Source: Gemmataceae bacterium
GTDB lineage: Bacteria > Planctomycetota > Planctomycetia > Gemmatales > Gemmataceae
Reading direction: 5' to 3'
NCBI GenBank assembly: GCA_025055215.1
Contig: JANWYO010000088.1
Span: forward strand, 1-35,587
DNA length: 35,587 nucleotides
The notes beneath the pieces are model-generated. The model was not told the DNA's origin, did not search any database, and was given only the letters and a program-made list of their open reading frames with translations. A program made the position numbers and the translations under genes. Shown here piece after piece: positions 8,679 through 16,684 of the stretch; position 1 is the first letter of the stretch; the number at the start of each line of letters is the position of its first letter.

Positions 8679-9164
8679 CTAATGGTCCAAGGCCCGGGCA
8701 TAATAGATTTTCCGCGCCACCTCCACGAAGCCGCACGCCGGGAACAACCTCGGGCCGATCGGATTCTGCTCCAGGGTTTCGATCTGGGCATGCGTCAATC
8801 CCTGCCTGCGGAAATAGTCCAGGGCATGCGCGATGAGTCGTTTGCCGATCCCTCGGCCCCGGTGGCCCGCGGCCACGACCAGATGCGGGATGTGGCCGAT
8901 GCCAGCCTCGGGATCGACACGGGTGCTGACGTAGCCGACGAGTTGTTCGCGGCCGTCAACGACTTCCACCGCCACAAAAAGCCCTGCGGGATTGGCGGCC
9001 AGGTCGGCGTCGAATTGTCGGGCCTTGCGCCAGCGCCAGTCGTGGCCGTGGATGAGTCCGAATCGTCGTTCAATGTTTTCGTCGATGCTGGTGCCGGCGA
9101 ACGCCTCGACGGTCATGGCCCGAAGGAGGTCTTCGTCACCGGGCCGGTAGCTGCGGACATGCAT
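8679..9164 (-). CDS. GNAT-family N-acetyltransferase
   Basis: 161 residues. The ATG at 9164 is preferred because GGAGG lies about 10 bases upstream and the protein then begins MHVRSYRPGDED, the usual first strand of a GNAT fold. The acetyl-CoA pyrophosphate loop is visible as AAGHRGRGIGKRLI (R/Q-x-x-G-x-G), followed by the helix and QIETLEQNPIGPRLFPACGF, the typical motif B region with an Asn and the hydrophobic GF end. The substrate is unpredictable from sequence. It is divergent from the RicT-like gene, with 107 bases between the starts. Confidence 0.88.
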   Translation of the reverse strand: MHVRSYRPGDEDLLRAMTVEAFAGTSIDENIERRFGLIHGHDWRWRKARQFDADLAANPAGLFVAVEVVDGREQLVGYVSTRVDPEAGIGHIPHLVVAAGHRGRGIGKRLIAHALDYFRRQGLTHAQIETLEQNPIGPRLFPACGFVEVARKIYYARALDH

Positions 9165-9271
9165 GGAACGGATACCTCCACGACTGGTCTTCCCTTCCGG
9201 TGTCGAACCTTTACAATGGGCAGACACGTTCTCTCCCCGAGAGGGGGCGAGCAGCGCTTGAGACCACGCTG

Positions 9272-10078
9272 ATGGCGTCCCAGTATATCGTCCGCCACGG
9301 TGCGATGCGCTTCCTTGGCGAGTTCCAGGCGGAGGTGCCTTATGCCCGGGGAGCGGCCGTGGTGGTTCGCACCGATCGCGGCCACGAGCTTGGTGAGGTC
9401 CTGTGCGAAGCGACGCCCCGGGCGGTGGAGTTGCTCGCCGAACCGACCCGCGGCCAGATCGTCCGTCTGGTGACGGAGACCGACCGCCAGCGGCAGGAAT
9501 CGCTGCGGGCCGGCGAGACCCGAGCCTTGGAGGTCTGCCGCCGGTTCGTCGCCCAGCGCCAGCTTCCGATGGAACTGGTCGATGTCGAGCACCTGTTCGG
9601 CGGCGAGCGGATCATCTTTTATTTTCTGGCCGAGAAGCGCGTCGATTTCCGGGAGCTGGTCAAAGACTTGGCCCGTGAGTTCCAGACGCGCATCGAAATG
9701 CGGCAGATCGGTGTCCGCGACGAGGCCAAGCTCCTGGCGGATTACGGCGACTGCGGCAAGCCGGTCTGCTGCAACACGCACATGTCCGTCATGCCGCCCG
9801 TGACGATGCGCATGGCCAAGCTCCAGAAATCGACCCTCGACCCGTCCAAAATTTCGGGGCGCTGCGGCCGGCTCAAGTGCTGCCTCCGCTTTGAACATGA
9901 AGTCTACGAGGAGTTCCAGCGTTCCCTGCCGCCGTCAGGCTCCCGAATCCTGACGGCCAAAGGCAAGGGCAAGGTGCTGGCGCAGGAAATCCTGGCCCGA
10001 AGGCTGTTGGTGGAGTTTGAGGACGGCCGGCGCGTGGTCATTGCCGCGGACGAAGTGCTGACCCGCTTGGGGTCTTGA
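9272..10078 (+). CDS. PSP1-domain protein, RicT/YaaT-like
   Basis: 268 residues from the ATG at 9272; a TACAAT box at 9212-9217 could be its -10 element, though I see no good -35. The PSP1 core is seen in VRTDRGHELGEV, LVDVEHLFGGERIIFYF and KRVDFRELVKDLAREF. Two cysteine clusters follow, YGDCGKPVCC and GRCGRLKCCLRFE. In Bacillus the RicT (YaaT) protein joins RicA and RicF in an iron-sulfur complex that steers RNase Y mRNA processing; the cysteines here are consistent with cluster binding. No RicA or RicF gene is close. A C-terminal extension of about 60 residues (GSRILTAKGKGKVLAQEI) looks like a small beta barrel seen in many bacterial members. The next gene starts 42 bases downstream. Confidence 0.88.
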   Translation: MASQYIVRHGAMRFLGEFQAEVPYARGAAVVVRTDRGHELGEVLCEATPRAVELLAEPTRGQIVRLVTETDRQRQESLRAGETRALEVCRRFVAQRQLPMELVDVEHLFGGERIIFYFLAEKRVDFRELVKDLAREFQTRIEMRQIGVRDEAKLLADYGDCGKPVCCNTHMSVMPPVTMRMAKLQKSTLDPSKISGRCGRLKCCLRFEHEVYEEFQRSLPPSGSRILTAKGKGKVLAQEILARRLLVEFEDGRRVVIAADEVLTRLGS

Positions 10079-10119
10079 CCGGGCCTTCGCCGGCCGACAC
10101 CGGCCGCAAACGTAGTGTC

Positions 10120-10533
10120 ATGACGATGCACCATCCCGGACTGGCGGACATTGTCCGCCGCGACTCGCGGTATGCCTATGAGGCATACGAGTTCATCTTC
10201 GCCGCCCTCGCCCACACCCAAAAACTGCTCAACCGGGTGCCCCACGGCCACGTCGAGGGGGAAGAGGCGGCCCAGTACCACGTCACCGGCCGCGAGCTGT
10301 GCGAGGGGATCCGCGACTTGGCCCTGCGGGAGTTTGGGCTGATGGCTCGAACGGTGTTTCACATGTGGGGCATCGACCGAACCGACGACTTCGGGGAAAT
10401 CGTCTTCAACCTGGTGGAATCCCGGTTGCTCAGCAAGACGGAAAACGACCGCCGCGAGGACTTCCACAACGTCTACGACCTCGACGAGGCACTGGTGCAC
10501 AACTTCCGCATCGACCTGCAAGAGGCGGAGTAA
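10120..10533 (+). CDS. Minf_1886-family protein (Planctomycete/Verrucomicrobia-restricted)
   Basis: 137 residues; two ATGs six bases apart (10120, 10126) precede the first conserved block. It shows IVRRDSRYAYEAYEFIFAAL, the invariant-looking HVTGRELCEGIRDLAL, and FGLMARTVFHMWGI followed by DDFGEIVFNLVE. I recall this as the Minf_1886 / TIGR04138 family, found in Planctomycetes and Verrucomicrobia and without known function. It has no signal peptide or membrane segment, so it is cytoplasmic. Its place between a RicT-like protein and a small membrane protein, all in one direction with short gaps, suggests co-expression and perhaps a role near RNA metabolism; that is inference. Confidence 0.85.
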   Translation: MTMHHPGLADIVRRDSRYAYEAYEFIFAALAHTQKLLNRVPHGHVEGEEAAQYHVTGRELCEGIRDLALREFGLMARTVFHMWGIDRTDDFGEIVFNLVESRLLSKTENDRREDFHNVYDLDEALVHNFRIDLQEAE

Positions 10534-10539
10534 GCGACG

Positions 10540-11046
10540 ATGAGCTCCGCGCCGCATGGCCCCGGCGAACCGTCCCCGCCGGGGGCGGTTCGCAACCTGC
10601 TGCTCGCTGCCGGTTCATTCGCCGCCTGGATTGCCTACCTGGCTTATCTGGTGGTGAGCACCTACACTTGGCGGCCATTCCATCGGCCGATCATCCTCTC
10701 GCGGCCCCAGTTTCTCCTCTCGCGGCTGGACGTGATCGCGGATGTCAGCGAGGCGGCAGGCCGACCCGAGGCGACGGTGCAGATACGAGAGGTGGTTCGC
10801 AGCCAAGGCGGCAAAGCGCCCGGGGTCGGGCCCGCGCTGCGCATTGCCAACCTGCCCGAGGCCGAGGGTTGGCAAGGCCCGGGAGCGTACATCTTGCCGC
10901 TGGTGCCGGACGGGCGTGGCGGCTACCTGGTGGCCGCCACGCCCGCATTGGGGATTGACCTCCGCGGCCAGGGGGGGCCGCCCCGCATTTACCCCCTCAC
11001 CCCCGGTACCCGCCGGCAACTGGAATCCTTGCCGAAACTCGACTGA
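10540..11046 (+). CDS. Small single-span membrane protein, unknown function
   Basis: 168 residues, starting 6 bases after the stop of the preceding gene. There is one hydrophobic segment at about residues 19-41 (NLLLAAGSFAAWIAYLAYLV) followed by a soluble part rich in Pro and Gly. Residues 55-100 look like beta-alpha elements (LLSRLDVIADV, TVQIREVV) and residues 120-150 contain AYILPLVPDGRGGYLVAATP. No known domain is recognised. Position suggests it is the last gene of the RicT-Minf_1886 run. It converges on the aldehyde dehydrogenase with only 14 bases between stops. Confidence 0.75.
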   Translation: MSSAPHGPGEPSPPGAVRNLLLAAGSFAAWIAYLAYLVVSTYTWRPFHRPIILSRPQFLLSRLDVIADVSEAAGRPEATVQIREVVRSQGGKAPGVGPALRIANLPEAEGWQGPGAYILPLVPDGRGGYLVAATPALGIDLRGQGGPPRIYPLTPGTRRQLESLPKLD

Positions 11047-11060
11047 CGCCCGCCATCCCC

Positions 11061-12548
11061 TCAGCTCAGACGGACGTAGACCGTCTTGACTTCGGTGTAC
11101 AACTCCAGGGCGTATTCGCCGAGTTCCCGGCCGAAGCCGCTCATTTTAAAGCCGCCGAACGGGGCCGCGGCGTCGAATACGTCGTAACAGTTGACCCAGA
11201 CCGTGCCTGCCCGGTACGAGTTCGCGATGCGGTGGGCCTTGGTGATGTCGCGGGTCCAGACGGCGGCCGCCAGGCCGTAATGCGTCTGGTTTCCTCGCTG
11301 GATCACCTCGTCGATGTCCTTGAACCGGAGGATGCTCATGACCGGCCCGAAGATCTCTTCCCGGGCAATCTTCATGCTGTCGCTGACGTTGTCGAAGACC
11401 GTCGGCTCGATGAAATAGCCTTTGGTCCCGAGGCGGTTGCCGCCGCACAGCAGTTCTGCCCCTTCTTTCTTGCCGGCGTCGATGTAGCCCAGGATGCGGT
11501 CCATCTGCTCCTGGGAGACTTGCGGGCCTTGCTCCGTGGTCAGGTCGAAGGGGTTGCCGACCTTGCGCGACTTGGCCTTCTTCAGCATTTTGTCCACGAA
11601 CTGGTCGTGGATCGCTTCCTCGACGAAAAGCCGACTTCCGGCGCAGCAGCATTGCCCCTGGTTGAAGAAGAGGCCGAAGTAGGCCCCTTCAATGGCGGCG
11701 TCGAGGTCGGCGTCGGCGAAGACGACATTAGGGCTTTTGCCCCCAAGCTCCAGGCTGACGCGCTTAAGGTTGCTCCGGGCGGCAGCCTGCATGATGATCT
11801 GTCCCGTGGTCGTCTCGCCGGTGAAGGCCACTTTGTCTACGTCCATGTGTTCGCTGATGGCTGCCCCCGCAGTGGGCCCATAGCCTGGCACCACGTTGAT
11901 GACCCCGTCGGGAAATCCGGCTTCCTGAGCCAGCTCCGCCACCCGCAAAGCCGTCAGCGGCGTCTGCTCCGCCGGCTTCAACACGACGGTGCATCCCGTC
12001 GCCAACGCCGGCCCCCACTTCCACGCCTGCATCAGCAACGGGAAGTTCCATGGAATGATCTGCCCCACCACCCCGATCGGCTCATGCCGCGTGTAGCAAA
12101 AGTACGGCCCCTCGACGGGGATCGTCTTGCCGTGAATCTTGTCGGCCCAGCCGGCGTAATAGCGGTAACACTTGATCGTCAGCGGCAAATCGACGTTCAA
12201 GGAATCGCGGATCGGCTTGCCGTTATCCAGCGATTCCAAGGCGGCCAGTTCCTTGAGGTTCTCTTCGATCAGGTCGGCCAATTTGTGCAACAATCGGCCA
12301 CGCTCCGCGGCGCTCATCTTCGGCCACGGCCCCGATTCAAATGCTTTCCGCGCTGCCTTGACCGCAAGATCGACATCCGCCTTGTCGCCTTCGGCCACCT
12401 GGCAGATGACCTCACCGGTGGCGGGATTGATCGTCGGGAATGTCTTGCCCGAAACCGCGTCCCGCCATTTTCCGCCGATGAACAACTTCTGGTCCTTGAC
12501 CTTGGGCGGTTTGATCGTCTTCGGCTTGGTTGTCGTTGCGCTGGCCAT
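11061..12548 (-). CDS. NAD(P)-dependent aldehyde dehydrogenase
   Basis: 495 residues, full length for the ALDH1/2-like class. Oxidises an aldehyde to the acid in the cytoplasm. The catalytic cysteine is C301 in GQCCCAGSR, the general base is E267 in LELGGKSPN, and the oxyanion-hole Asn lies in [10 protein letters not shown] near residue 168. The coenzyme loop reads FTGETTTG, with Glu where many relatives have Ser. A Lys/Thr/Pro-rich N-terminal extension of about 18 residues precedes the first ALDH strand. GGAGGA upstream supports the start. A promoter-like pair lies directly upstream, so the gene is probably monocistronic. The true substrate is unknown. Confidence 0.95.
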   Translation of the reverse strand: MASATTTKPKTIKPPKVKDQKLFIGGKWRDAVSGKTFPTINPATGEVICQVAEGDKADVDLAVKAARKAFESGPWPKMSAAERGRLLHKLADLIEENLKELAALESLDNGKPIRDSLNVDLPLTIKCYRYYAGWADKIHGKTIPVEGPYFCYTRHEPIGVVGQIIPWNFPLLMQAWKWGPALATGCTVVLKPAEQTPLTALRVAELAQEAGFPDGVINVVPGYGPTAGAAISEHMDVDKVAFTGETTTGQIIMQAAARSNLKRVSLELGGKSPNVVFADADLDAAIEGAYFGLFFNQGQCCCAGSRLFVEEAIHDQFVDKMLKKAKSRKVGNPFDLTTEQGPQVSQEQMDRILGYIDAGKKEGAELLCGGNRLGTKGYFIEPTVFDNVSDSMKIAREEIFGPVMSILRFKDIDEVIQRGNQTHYGLAAAVWTRDITKAHRIANSYRAGTVWVNCYDVFDAAAPFGGFKMSGFGRELGEYALELYTEVKTVYVRLS

Positions 12549-12586
12549 GACTTCCTCCGAGACTGGACGAAATGGATGCTCCGTGA

Positions 12587-12615
12587 ATTGTGGCCCAATG
12601 GGCGAGCAGGGTCAA
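12587..12615 (-). promoter_or_regulatory. Sigma-70-like promoter for the aldehyde dehydrogenase
   Basis: On the minus strand TTGACC (12615-12610), 17 bases, then CACAAT (12592-12587). Transcription would start about 30 bases before the gene's ATG, leaving room for the GGAGGA ribosome site. The -10 is imperfect. Confidence 0.45.
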
Positions 12616-12723
12616 TGGTTCGCGGCCTTGGGGCGAGTTCGGCGACGTGATGAAGCGTCCGTTGGCGAAATTCCGGTCCCCGTGCACGGCCGCAGCCCAA
12701 TCGGTGGGAAGACGGCGCGCAAC

Positions 12724-12756
12724 CGGTGGCCCTCCCACCGGGCGGGAGGGCCACCG
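12724..12756. terminator. Strong hairpin downstream of the DUF6263-like gene
   Basis: Perfect 13-bp inverted repeat (CGGTGGCCCTCCC and GGGAGGGCCACCG) with a 7-base loop, 24 bases past the stop of the minus-strand gene at 12780. It lacks a T tract. It lies upstream of the aldehyde dehydrogenase promoter, so it may insulate that gene. Confidence 0.5.
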
Positions 12757-12779
12757 TTGAGCTTGGCAGGCGGCCGAAC

Positions 12780-13736
12780 TTATTTCTTGCCTATGGGATC
12801 CTTGTCGGTGATCTTGAACGTCGTCTTCTGCGTTTGCTTGAGTTCGACGTCGTTGGACATCCCCGCGATCTCGATGGTCAGCTTGCCTTCGAGCGTCATG
12901 CCGATCTCGCCGCTTTCGACGCGACCTTTTTGTCGGTCAAACAGGATGAGGCCGCCGGCTTCCTTGCTCTGCAAGTCGGCGCTCTTGATGCGGAACGGCA
13001 ACCCACTCGCGGCCTGTTCCGTAGGGGCCGTATACTTCAGCTTCACCGCCACCTTGATCTTGTGCAAGCCCTTCTCCGGCCCCTCGTATGTGTACTCATG
13101 CGACGTTTCGTACGAGCCGATCGGCCCCAGGTTCAGCTTGCCGTCCCGCTTCCACGTCTCCCCCTTGGTCACTTCCTTGTGGGGCACCGCGGCGAAGAGC
13201 GGATCGGCCATCTGTTCCATCGCCTTGTCGCTCAAGATGGCGTCGAGCAAGGTCTTCATCTGCGGATTGGCCTTGGTCAACGAGTCGAGGAACTTTTCCC
13301 GTCCGTCGATCTTGGTAATCTTCATCTCCGGGCTGACGGTGAGCGTGAATTCCGCCCCGACCATCACCTTGAAAAAGTCGCCCAGCGGATTGTTGCTCGG
13401 TGTCGGGGACGTGGAATCATAGGTGATCTTGTTGCCGCCGATGTCGATGTCCATCTTCACCGCTTCGATCTTCTGCTTCAGGACCCAGTTCTTGTCGGCG
13501 TCCTGCTCGACCGGTGACCAGGAGAAGATGAACGTTTGCTTCTGCTTCTGCCCGATCTCCATGCCCGAGATCTTCATGTTCTGGTTGGTCTCGGTGGTCA
13601 TCTCCTGCCAGAACACTTTGTCTTTCTCGAACTTCCACTTCAGTTCGGCCTTGTCCTTGTCCTGAGACCGGGCCGGCAGGGCGACGGCAATCAACCCCCA
13701 CACCACGCACAGGGCAAGCAACCGACGGCACAGCAT
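12780..13736 (-). CDS. Exported DUF6263-like protein
   Basis: 318 residues from the ATG at 13736, next to GGAGGG; longer frames run into the promoter. A signal peptide (CRRLLALCVVWGLIAVALPARSQ) leads to a lysine-rich mature protein. Its pattern fits the DUF6263 family as I remember it: LKWKFEKDKVFWQEM near the N-terminus, an EQDADKNWVLKQKIEAVKM strand pair, FTLTVSPEMKITKIDGRE, and VTKGETWKRDGKLN ahead of an extended beta region with SYETSHEYTYEGPEK. No catalytic residues are evident. It is likely a periplasmic beta-rich protein of unknown role. It is divergent from the NagB-like gene and has its own promoter-like element. Confidence 0.75.
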   Translation of the reverse strand: MLCRRLLALCVVWGLIAVALPARSQDKDKAELKWKFEKDKVFWQEMTTETNQNMKISGMEIGQKQKQTFIFSWSPVEQDADKNWVLKQKIEAVKMDIDIGGNKITYDSTSPTPSNNPLGDFFKVMVGAEFTLTVSPEMKITKIDGREKFLDSLTKANPQMKTLLDAILSDKAMEQMADPLFAAVPHKEVTKGETWKRDGKLNLGPIGSYETSHEYTYEGPEKGLHKIKVAVKLKYTAPTEQAASGLPFRIKSADLQSKEAGGLILFDRQKGRVESGEIGMTLEGKLTIEIAGMSNDVELKQTQKTTFKITDKDPIGKK

Positions 13737-13790
13737 CACGACATTCCCTCCGTTACAAATCAGCACTGTCGGGTCCTCGGGCGTGTCGAT

Positions 13791-13819
13791 GTTGTACCGG
13801 AATCGGCCCCCGAAACCAA
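13791..13819 (-). promoter_or_regulatory. Promoter-like pair for the DUF6263-like gene
   Basis: Minus strand TTGGTT (13819-13814), 17-base spacer, TACAAC (13796-13791). The predicted transcript start is about 48 bases before the ATG at 13736, which supports that start over the longer open frame reaching 13850. Confidence 0.4.
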
Positions 13820-13911
13820 GGCATGTCGGCAGATTGCTGGTTGCCGACACGGGGCTTGGGCGTTAGCTTGTCGGGACGAACGACCCACGACGTCACCGAG
13901 GAGGATCAGCC

Positions 13912-14862
13912 ATGAACCTGCTAACCACTCTCGCTGGCTCGATGATGGAAGGCTTTCTGCCGCGGGGTTGGGACTTGGCCAAGATCGATCAGCTGGCGGA
14001 CCTGCCGCCCGAGCAGGTGAGCCGCCGCGAGCCCTGGTGGCATCCCCAATTCGAGCCGGTCGCCTGTGCCTCCTACGAGGACTTCGACACGTACATGGGC
14101 CACGAAATCGCCCGGGAAATCCTCCTGGCCCGCCAGGCATCTCGGCCACTGATCCTCATCCTGCCGGTCGGGCCGATGGGCATGTATCGCTGGACCGTCT
14201 TTTTCCTCAAGGAATGGGGCGTCCCCTGCGATCACGTCCACGGATTCAACATGGACGAATGGTCGGACGCCCAGGGAAAGACCCTGCCTCCGGACAACCC
14301 CGGCGCCTTCCAGTATGCGATGGAGCACGCCTTGTACGGGCCGCTCGGTTCGCTGACGGTGCCGCCCAAGCAACGGCACTTCGCCTTGCCCAGCGAGTTA
14401 CCGACCTATGCCGCTCAGATTGCCGACCTGCGGAAGCAAGGCGGCAAGCTGGTCACGGTCTTCGGCATCGGTCGGGTCTGTCACATCGCCTTCTGGGAGC
14501 CTCACTTTGCGGCGGAATTCGCGTCCGAGGCCGAGTGGCGGGCCCAGACCCACCGGTTGGGCGCTCGGCTCCATCCGCTGACGATTGAGCAAAACGCCCT
14601 CACCAGCTTCCGCAGCCGGACGACCCTGGTGCCGGCGTTTGCCAACACCATCGGCCCGGCCCTCTTCCTGGCGGCGGACCGGATCATCGGCGGTGCCGAC
14701 GGCATGTTCAATCGCGGCATGCAGTGGCAGGGTTTGTCGTTGCGCATGACCTTGCACCACGAGCCGACTACCTGGATTCCCAGTTCCTTCATGCCGACGC
14801 TGCCGGGGCGATTGTTTTACCTGAGCGACTTGGCCGGCCCCCTGCTCGCGGAATGCCACTGA
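13912..14862 (+). CDS. Glucosamine-6-phosphate deaminase-like protein with altered active site
   Basis: 316 residues, somewhat longer than the 266-residue E. coli NagB. GAGGAGGATC supports the start. The NagB fold is recognisable from [13 protein letters not shown] (phosphate loop region), FNMDEW with D115 equivalent to catalytic Asp72, and [13 protein letters not shown] aligned to the NagB motif GxGxDGHIAFNEP. In that motif His143 and Glu148 are kept (H191, E196), but Asp141 is V189 and the following Gly is Cys. Asp141 is part of the proton-relay needed for isomerisation and deamination, so ordinary NagB chemistry is doubtful. It could be a sugar-phosphate sensor, a changed-specificity enzyme or an inactive paralogue. 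It is divergent from the DUF6263-like gene. Confidence 0.8.
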   Translation: MNLLTTLAGSMMEGFLPRGWDLAKIDQLADLPPEQVSRREPWWHPQFEPVACASYEDFDTYMGHEIAREILLARQASRPLILILPVGPMGMYRWTVFFLKEWGVPCDHVHGFNMDEWSDAQGKTLPPDNPGAFQYAMEHALYGPLGSLTVPPKQRHFALPSELPTYAAQIADLRKQGGKLVTVFGIGRVCHIAFWEPHFAAEFASEAEWRAQTHRLGARLHPLTIEQNALTSFRSRTTLVPAFANTIGPALFLAADRIIGGADGMFNRGMQWQGLSLRMTLHHEPTTWIPSSFMPTLPGRLFYLSDLAGPLLAECH

Positions 14863-14875
14863 TGCCCGTAGGCGA

Positions 14876-14914
14876 CGGCCGCGGCGGGACCGCCAAGAGT
14901 CCCGCCGCTGGCCG
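14876..14914. terminator. Long GC-rich hairpin after the NagB-like gene
   Basis: 15-bp stem with one bulged base (CGGCCGCGGCGGGAC with GTCCCGCCGCTGGCCG) around an 8-base loop, 14 bases after the NagB-like stop. There is no T run. It marks the last typical high-GC chromosomal feature before the composition drops. Confidence 0.5.
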
Positions 14915-15159
14915 AGGAACTGTCCAAAAGCCCGAGCACCAGCATCCAAGAGTTGGAGCGATTCATCGCCCCAGCCGCGGCCTCCTAGCCCGATCTCGCC
15001 TCCCTCATCGACATGGCCGACACATTCAAGGTCCGGCCCTTAGTCGGTGATGCGCCCTTCTCCAAGTCGCAGCCAAACCATGCCAAACAAGACCATGCCC
15101 ACGCTTGCGCCCCTCCGCTACGAGGCCCCCGAGTCCTAAAATGAGTGCCGGTGCCCGTC
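14915..15159 (+). other. Gene-poor junction with a possible decayed reading frame
   Basis: No gene is supported here. One plus-strand frame reads EELSKSPSTSIQELERFI, reaches TAG at 14986, then continues in the same frame as DLASLIDMADTFKVRPLVGD to TGA near 15142. Both halves have plausible protein composition, so this could be the tail of a decayed gene at the island edge, but I recognise no family. Nothing else is seen. Confidence 0.25.
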
Positions 15160-16680
15160 CTAACCCGTACGGAACCTTTCGACGAAGTCAAGTAACCTCT
15201 TGTTCTTTCCCTCATGTTTCCGTATGCGCTTTATCAATTGGCTTTTCCACATTGGAAAATTCATCTCTGACGAGATATTCGTCAAGAGAGTTAACACCGC
15301 ACTACTTGGCTCCGCGCCGAGTCTCTCCGCCAAGCTTCGCAGGCTTTGAATCATTTCCTCTTCATTCCGGAATATGCCATCTTCAGTCAACGGCGTTTCT
15401 GGCAAGCGTTTCACGAATTCTGCCTGCCAGGACTCTTCACGCAGATCGTTCGGTCCAAAATGGGCCTGCGATAATAGCTGGAAATAGCAGTGATAGATCA
15501 ACCACGGCCTTATCTTCACATCTTCCTCAGCTACTGCCTCCACCCTCCATTTCCGCAAATGGCGTAACATGGCCTCAGCTGTGGATCGCTGCCAAACGTC
15601 GTTAGCCCGGTCAACGTCCCTTATCTGCACAAACTTCCGTGCATACTCAGAAATCTTAGCATCCGGCCTGGTTGATAAAGCATAAATGCACCTCTTACCA
15701 TCCCTCTGCCACCATGACAAATAGTCCATCTCCTCCTCAATCTCACCCAGCAGCTTGGCGATCGACTCGCTCCCACTGTTCTTCCGCCCAAGCTTTGCGA
15801 CAAGATCTTTCAGGGCTCTCTGCACCTCATCCTTGTTTCTCGGAAATGCAGCCTTCTCGGGTAAGCGTGTCAGGAAGTGCACGTCAGGATGGTGTCCCTG
15901 GAGAGCGGCTCCGACCTGCTCCTGGCTCAGCGATTTCAAGAATCGATGAGCGGCTTTGATGTTGTCGTTACCGTCGTCCTCACAAAATGCAATGAACTTG
16001 TGCCAAAATCGCCATGATGGGGATGGAGTACTTTCATTATTCTCAACCGGCTTCTTCTGTGAAAGGTTGAGACTCCATTTCTCGGCCAGTTTAGCCATTT
16101 TTTGGGCTGCTTGGCGCAACTCTTCATCATTTTGAGATGGCCCACTGCCAATTGCCTGCCACGCAAGAGCAACACTCGCGATCACCACAATCATGCCCGC
16201 GACGACAAGGTACCATCGATGCCGATTCGTGACTCGATGCTCGACGCGTTCAGGGCGAGCGATGGGCTGACCAATCGCTACCCTCTGACGTATGGTAATC
16301 TTCAAAGCCTCATCGGGGCCGACCCTGTCGGTGGAAAGGCCCATCAAGTGGGGCACGATGGCTTGAATCTCGTCTTCATTGGGCTTGTTGGAAAGGAAGA
16401 CAACCCGCAGGATGGTGGGGGCGCGCCCTCGAGCTTTGGGATCGGAACAATTCCTATCATGCTCCATTTGTCCTAAGAGAAAGCCACCCATGGCTTCCTG
16501 AACAAACACCCTGTCTGCTCGGTCATCCATCCGCAGATCACTACGCCGATCCAACTCAGGTTTAACAGCAGCGAGCAGCGCATCGAGACGTTCTCGGAAC
16601 CAGGGATGATATGCCCACCCCTCACCATCGGCAAACCAACGATGAATGGCAACCACGCCAGCGTTGTCAACCTGCTTCAT
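15160..16680 (-). CDS. Single-span membrane protein with duplicated outer domain (island operon, gene 4)
   Basis: 506 residues. The ATG at 16680 lies 4 bases after the stop of the GTPase gene, so the two are surely co-transcribed; a longer frame would overlap that gene. Residues 1-150 are a cytosolic domain (YHPWFRERLDALLAAVKPEL, LRVVFLSNKPNEDEIQAIVP). A membrane segment lies at 156-178 (WYLVVAGMIVVIASVALAW), preceded by several Arg/His, giving N-in/C-out. The outer part holds two copies of an 85-residue unit at about 265-350 and 417-502: FLTRLPE, FPRNKDEVQRALKDLVAKLG, EIEEEMDYLSWW in the first match FVKRLPE, IFRNEEEMIQSLRSLAERLG, NISSEMNFPMWK in the second. No known domain is recognised. Its AT-rich codon use differs from the flanks. 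Confidence 0.8.
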   Translation of the reverse strand: MKQVDNAGVVAIHRWFADGEGWAYHPWFRERLDALLAAVKPELDRRSDLRMDDRADRVFVQEAMGGFLLGQMEHDRNCSDPKARGRAPTILRVVFLSNKPNEDEIQAIVPHLMGLSTDRVGPDEALKITIRQRVAIGQPIARPERVEHRVTNRHRWYLVVAGMIVVIASVALAWQAIGSGPSQNDEELRQAAQKMAKLAEKWSLNLSQKKPVENNESTPSPSWRFWHKFIAFCEDDGNDNIKAAHRFLKSLSQEQVGAALQGHHPDVHFLTRLPEKAAFPRNKDEVQRALKDLVAKLGRKNSGSESIAKLLGEIEEEMDYLSWWQRDGKRCIYALSTRPDAKISEYARKFVQIRDVDRANDVWQRSTAEAMLRHLRKWRVEAVAEEDVKIRPWLIYHCYFQLLSQAHFGPNDLREESWQAEFVKRLPETPLTEDGIFRNEEEMIQSLRSLAERLGAEPSSAVLTLLTNISSEMNFPMWKSQLIKRIRKHEGKNKRLLDFVERFRTG

Positions 16681-16684
16681 GGCT

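Noticed and set aside
9113-9898. Open frame of 261 codons on the minus strand
   Set aside because: It is antisense to the RicT-like gene with its conserved cysteine clusters.
11232-12650. Open frame of 472 codons on the plus strand
   Set aside because: It is antisense to the aldehyde dehydrogenase, whose catalytic motifs are intact.
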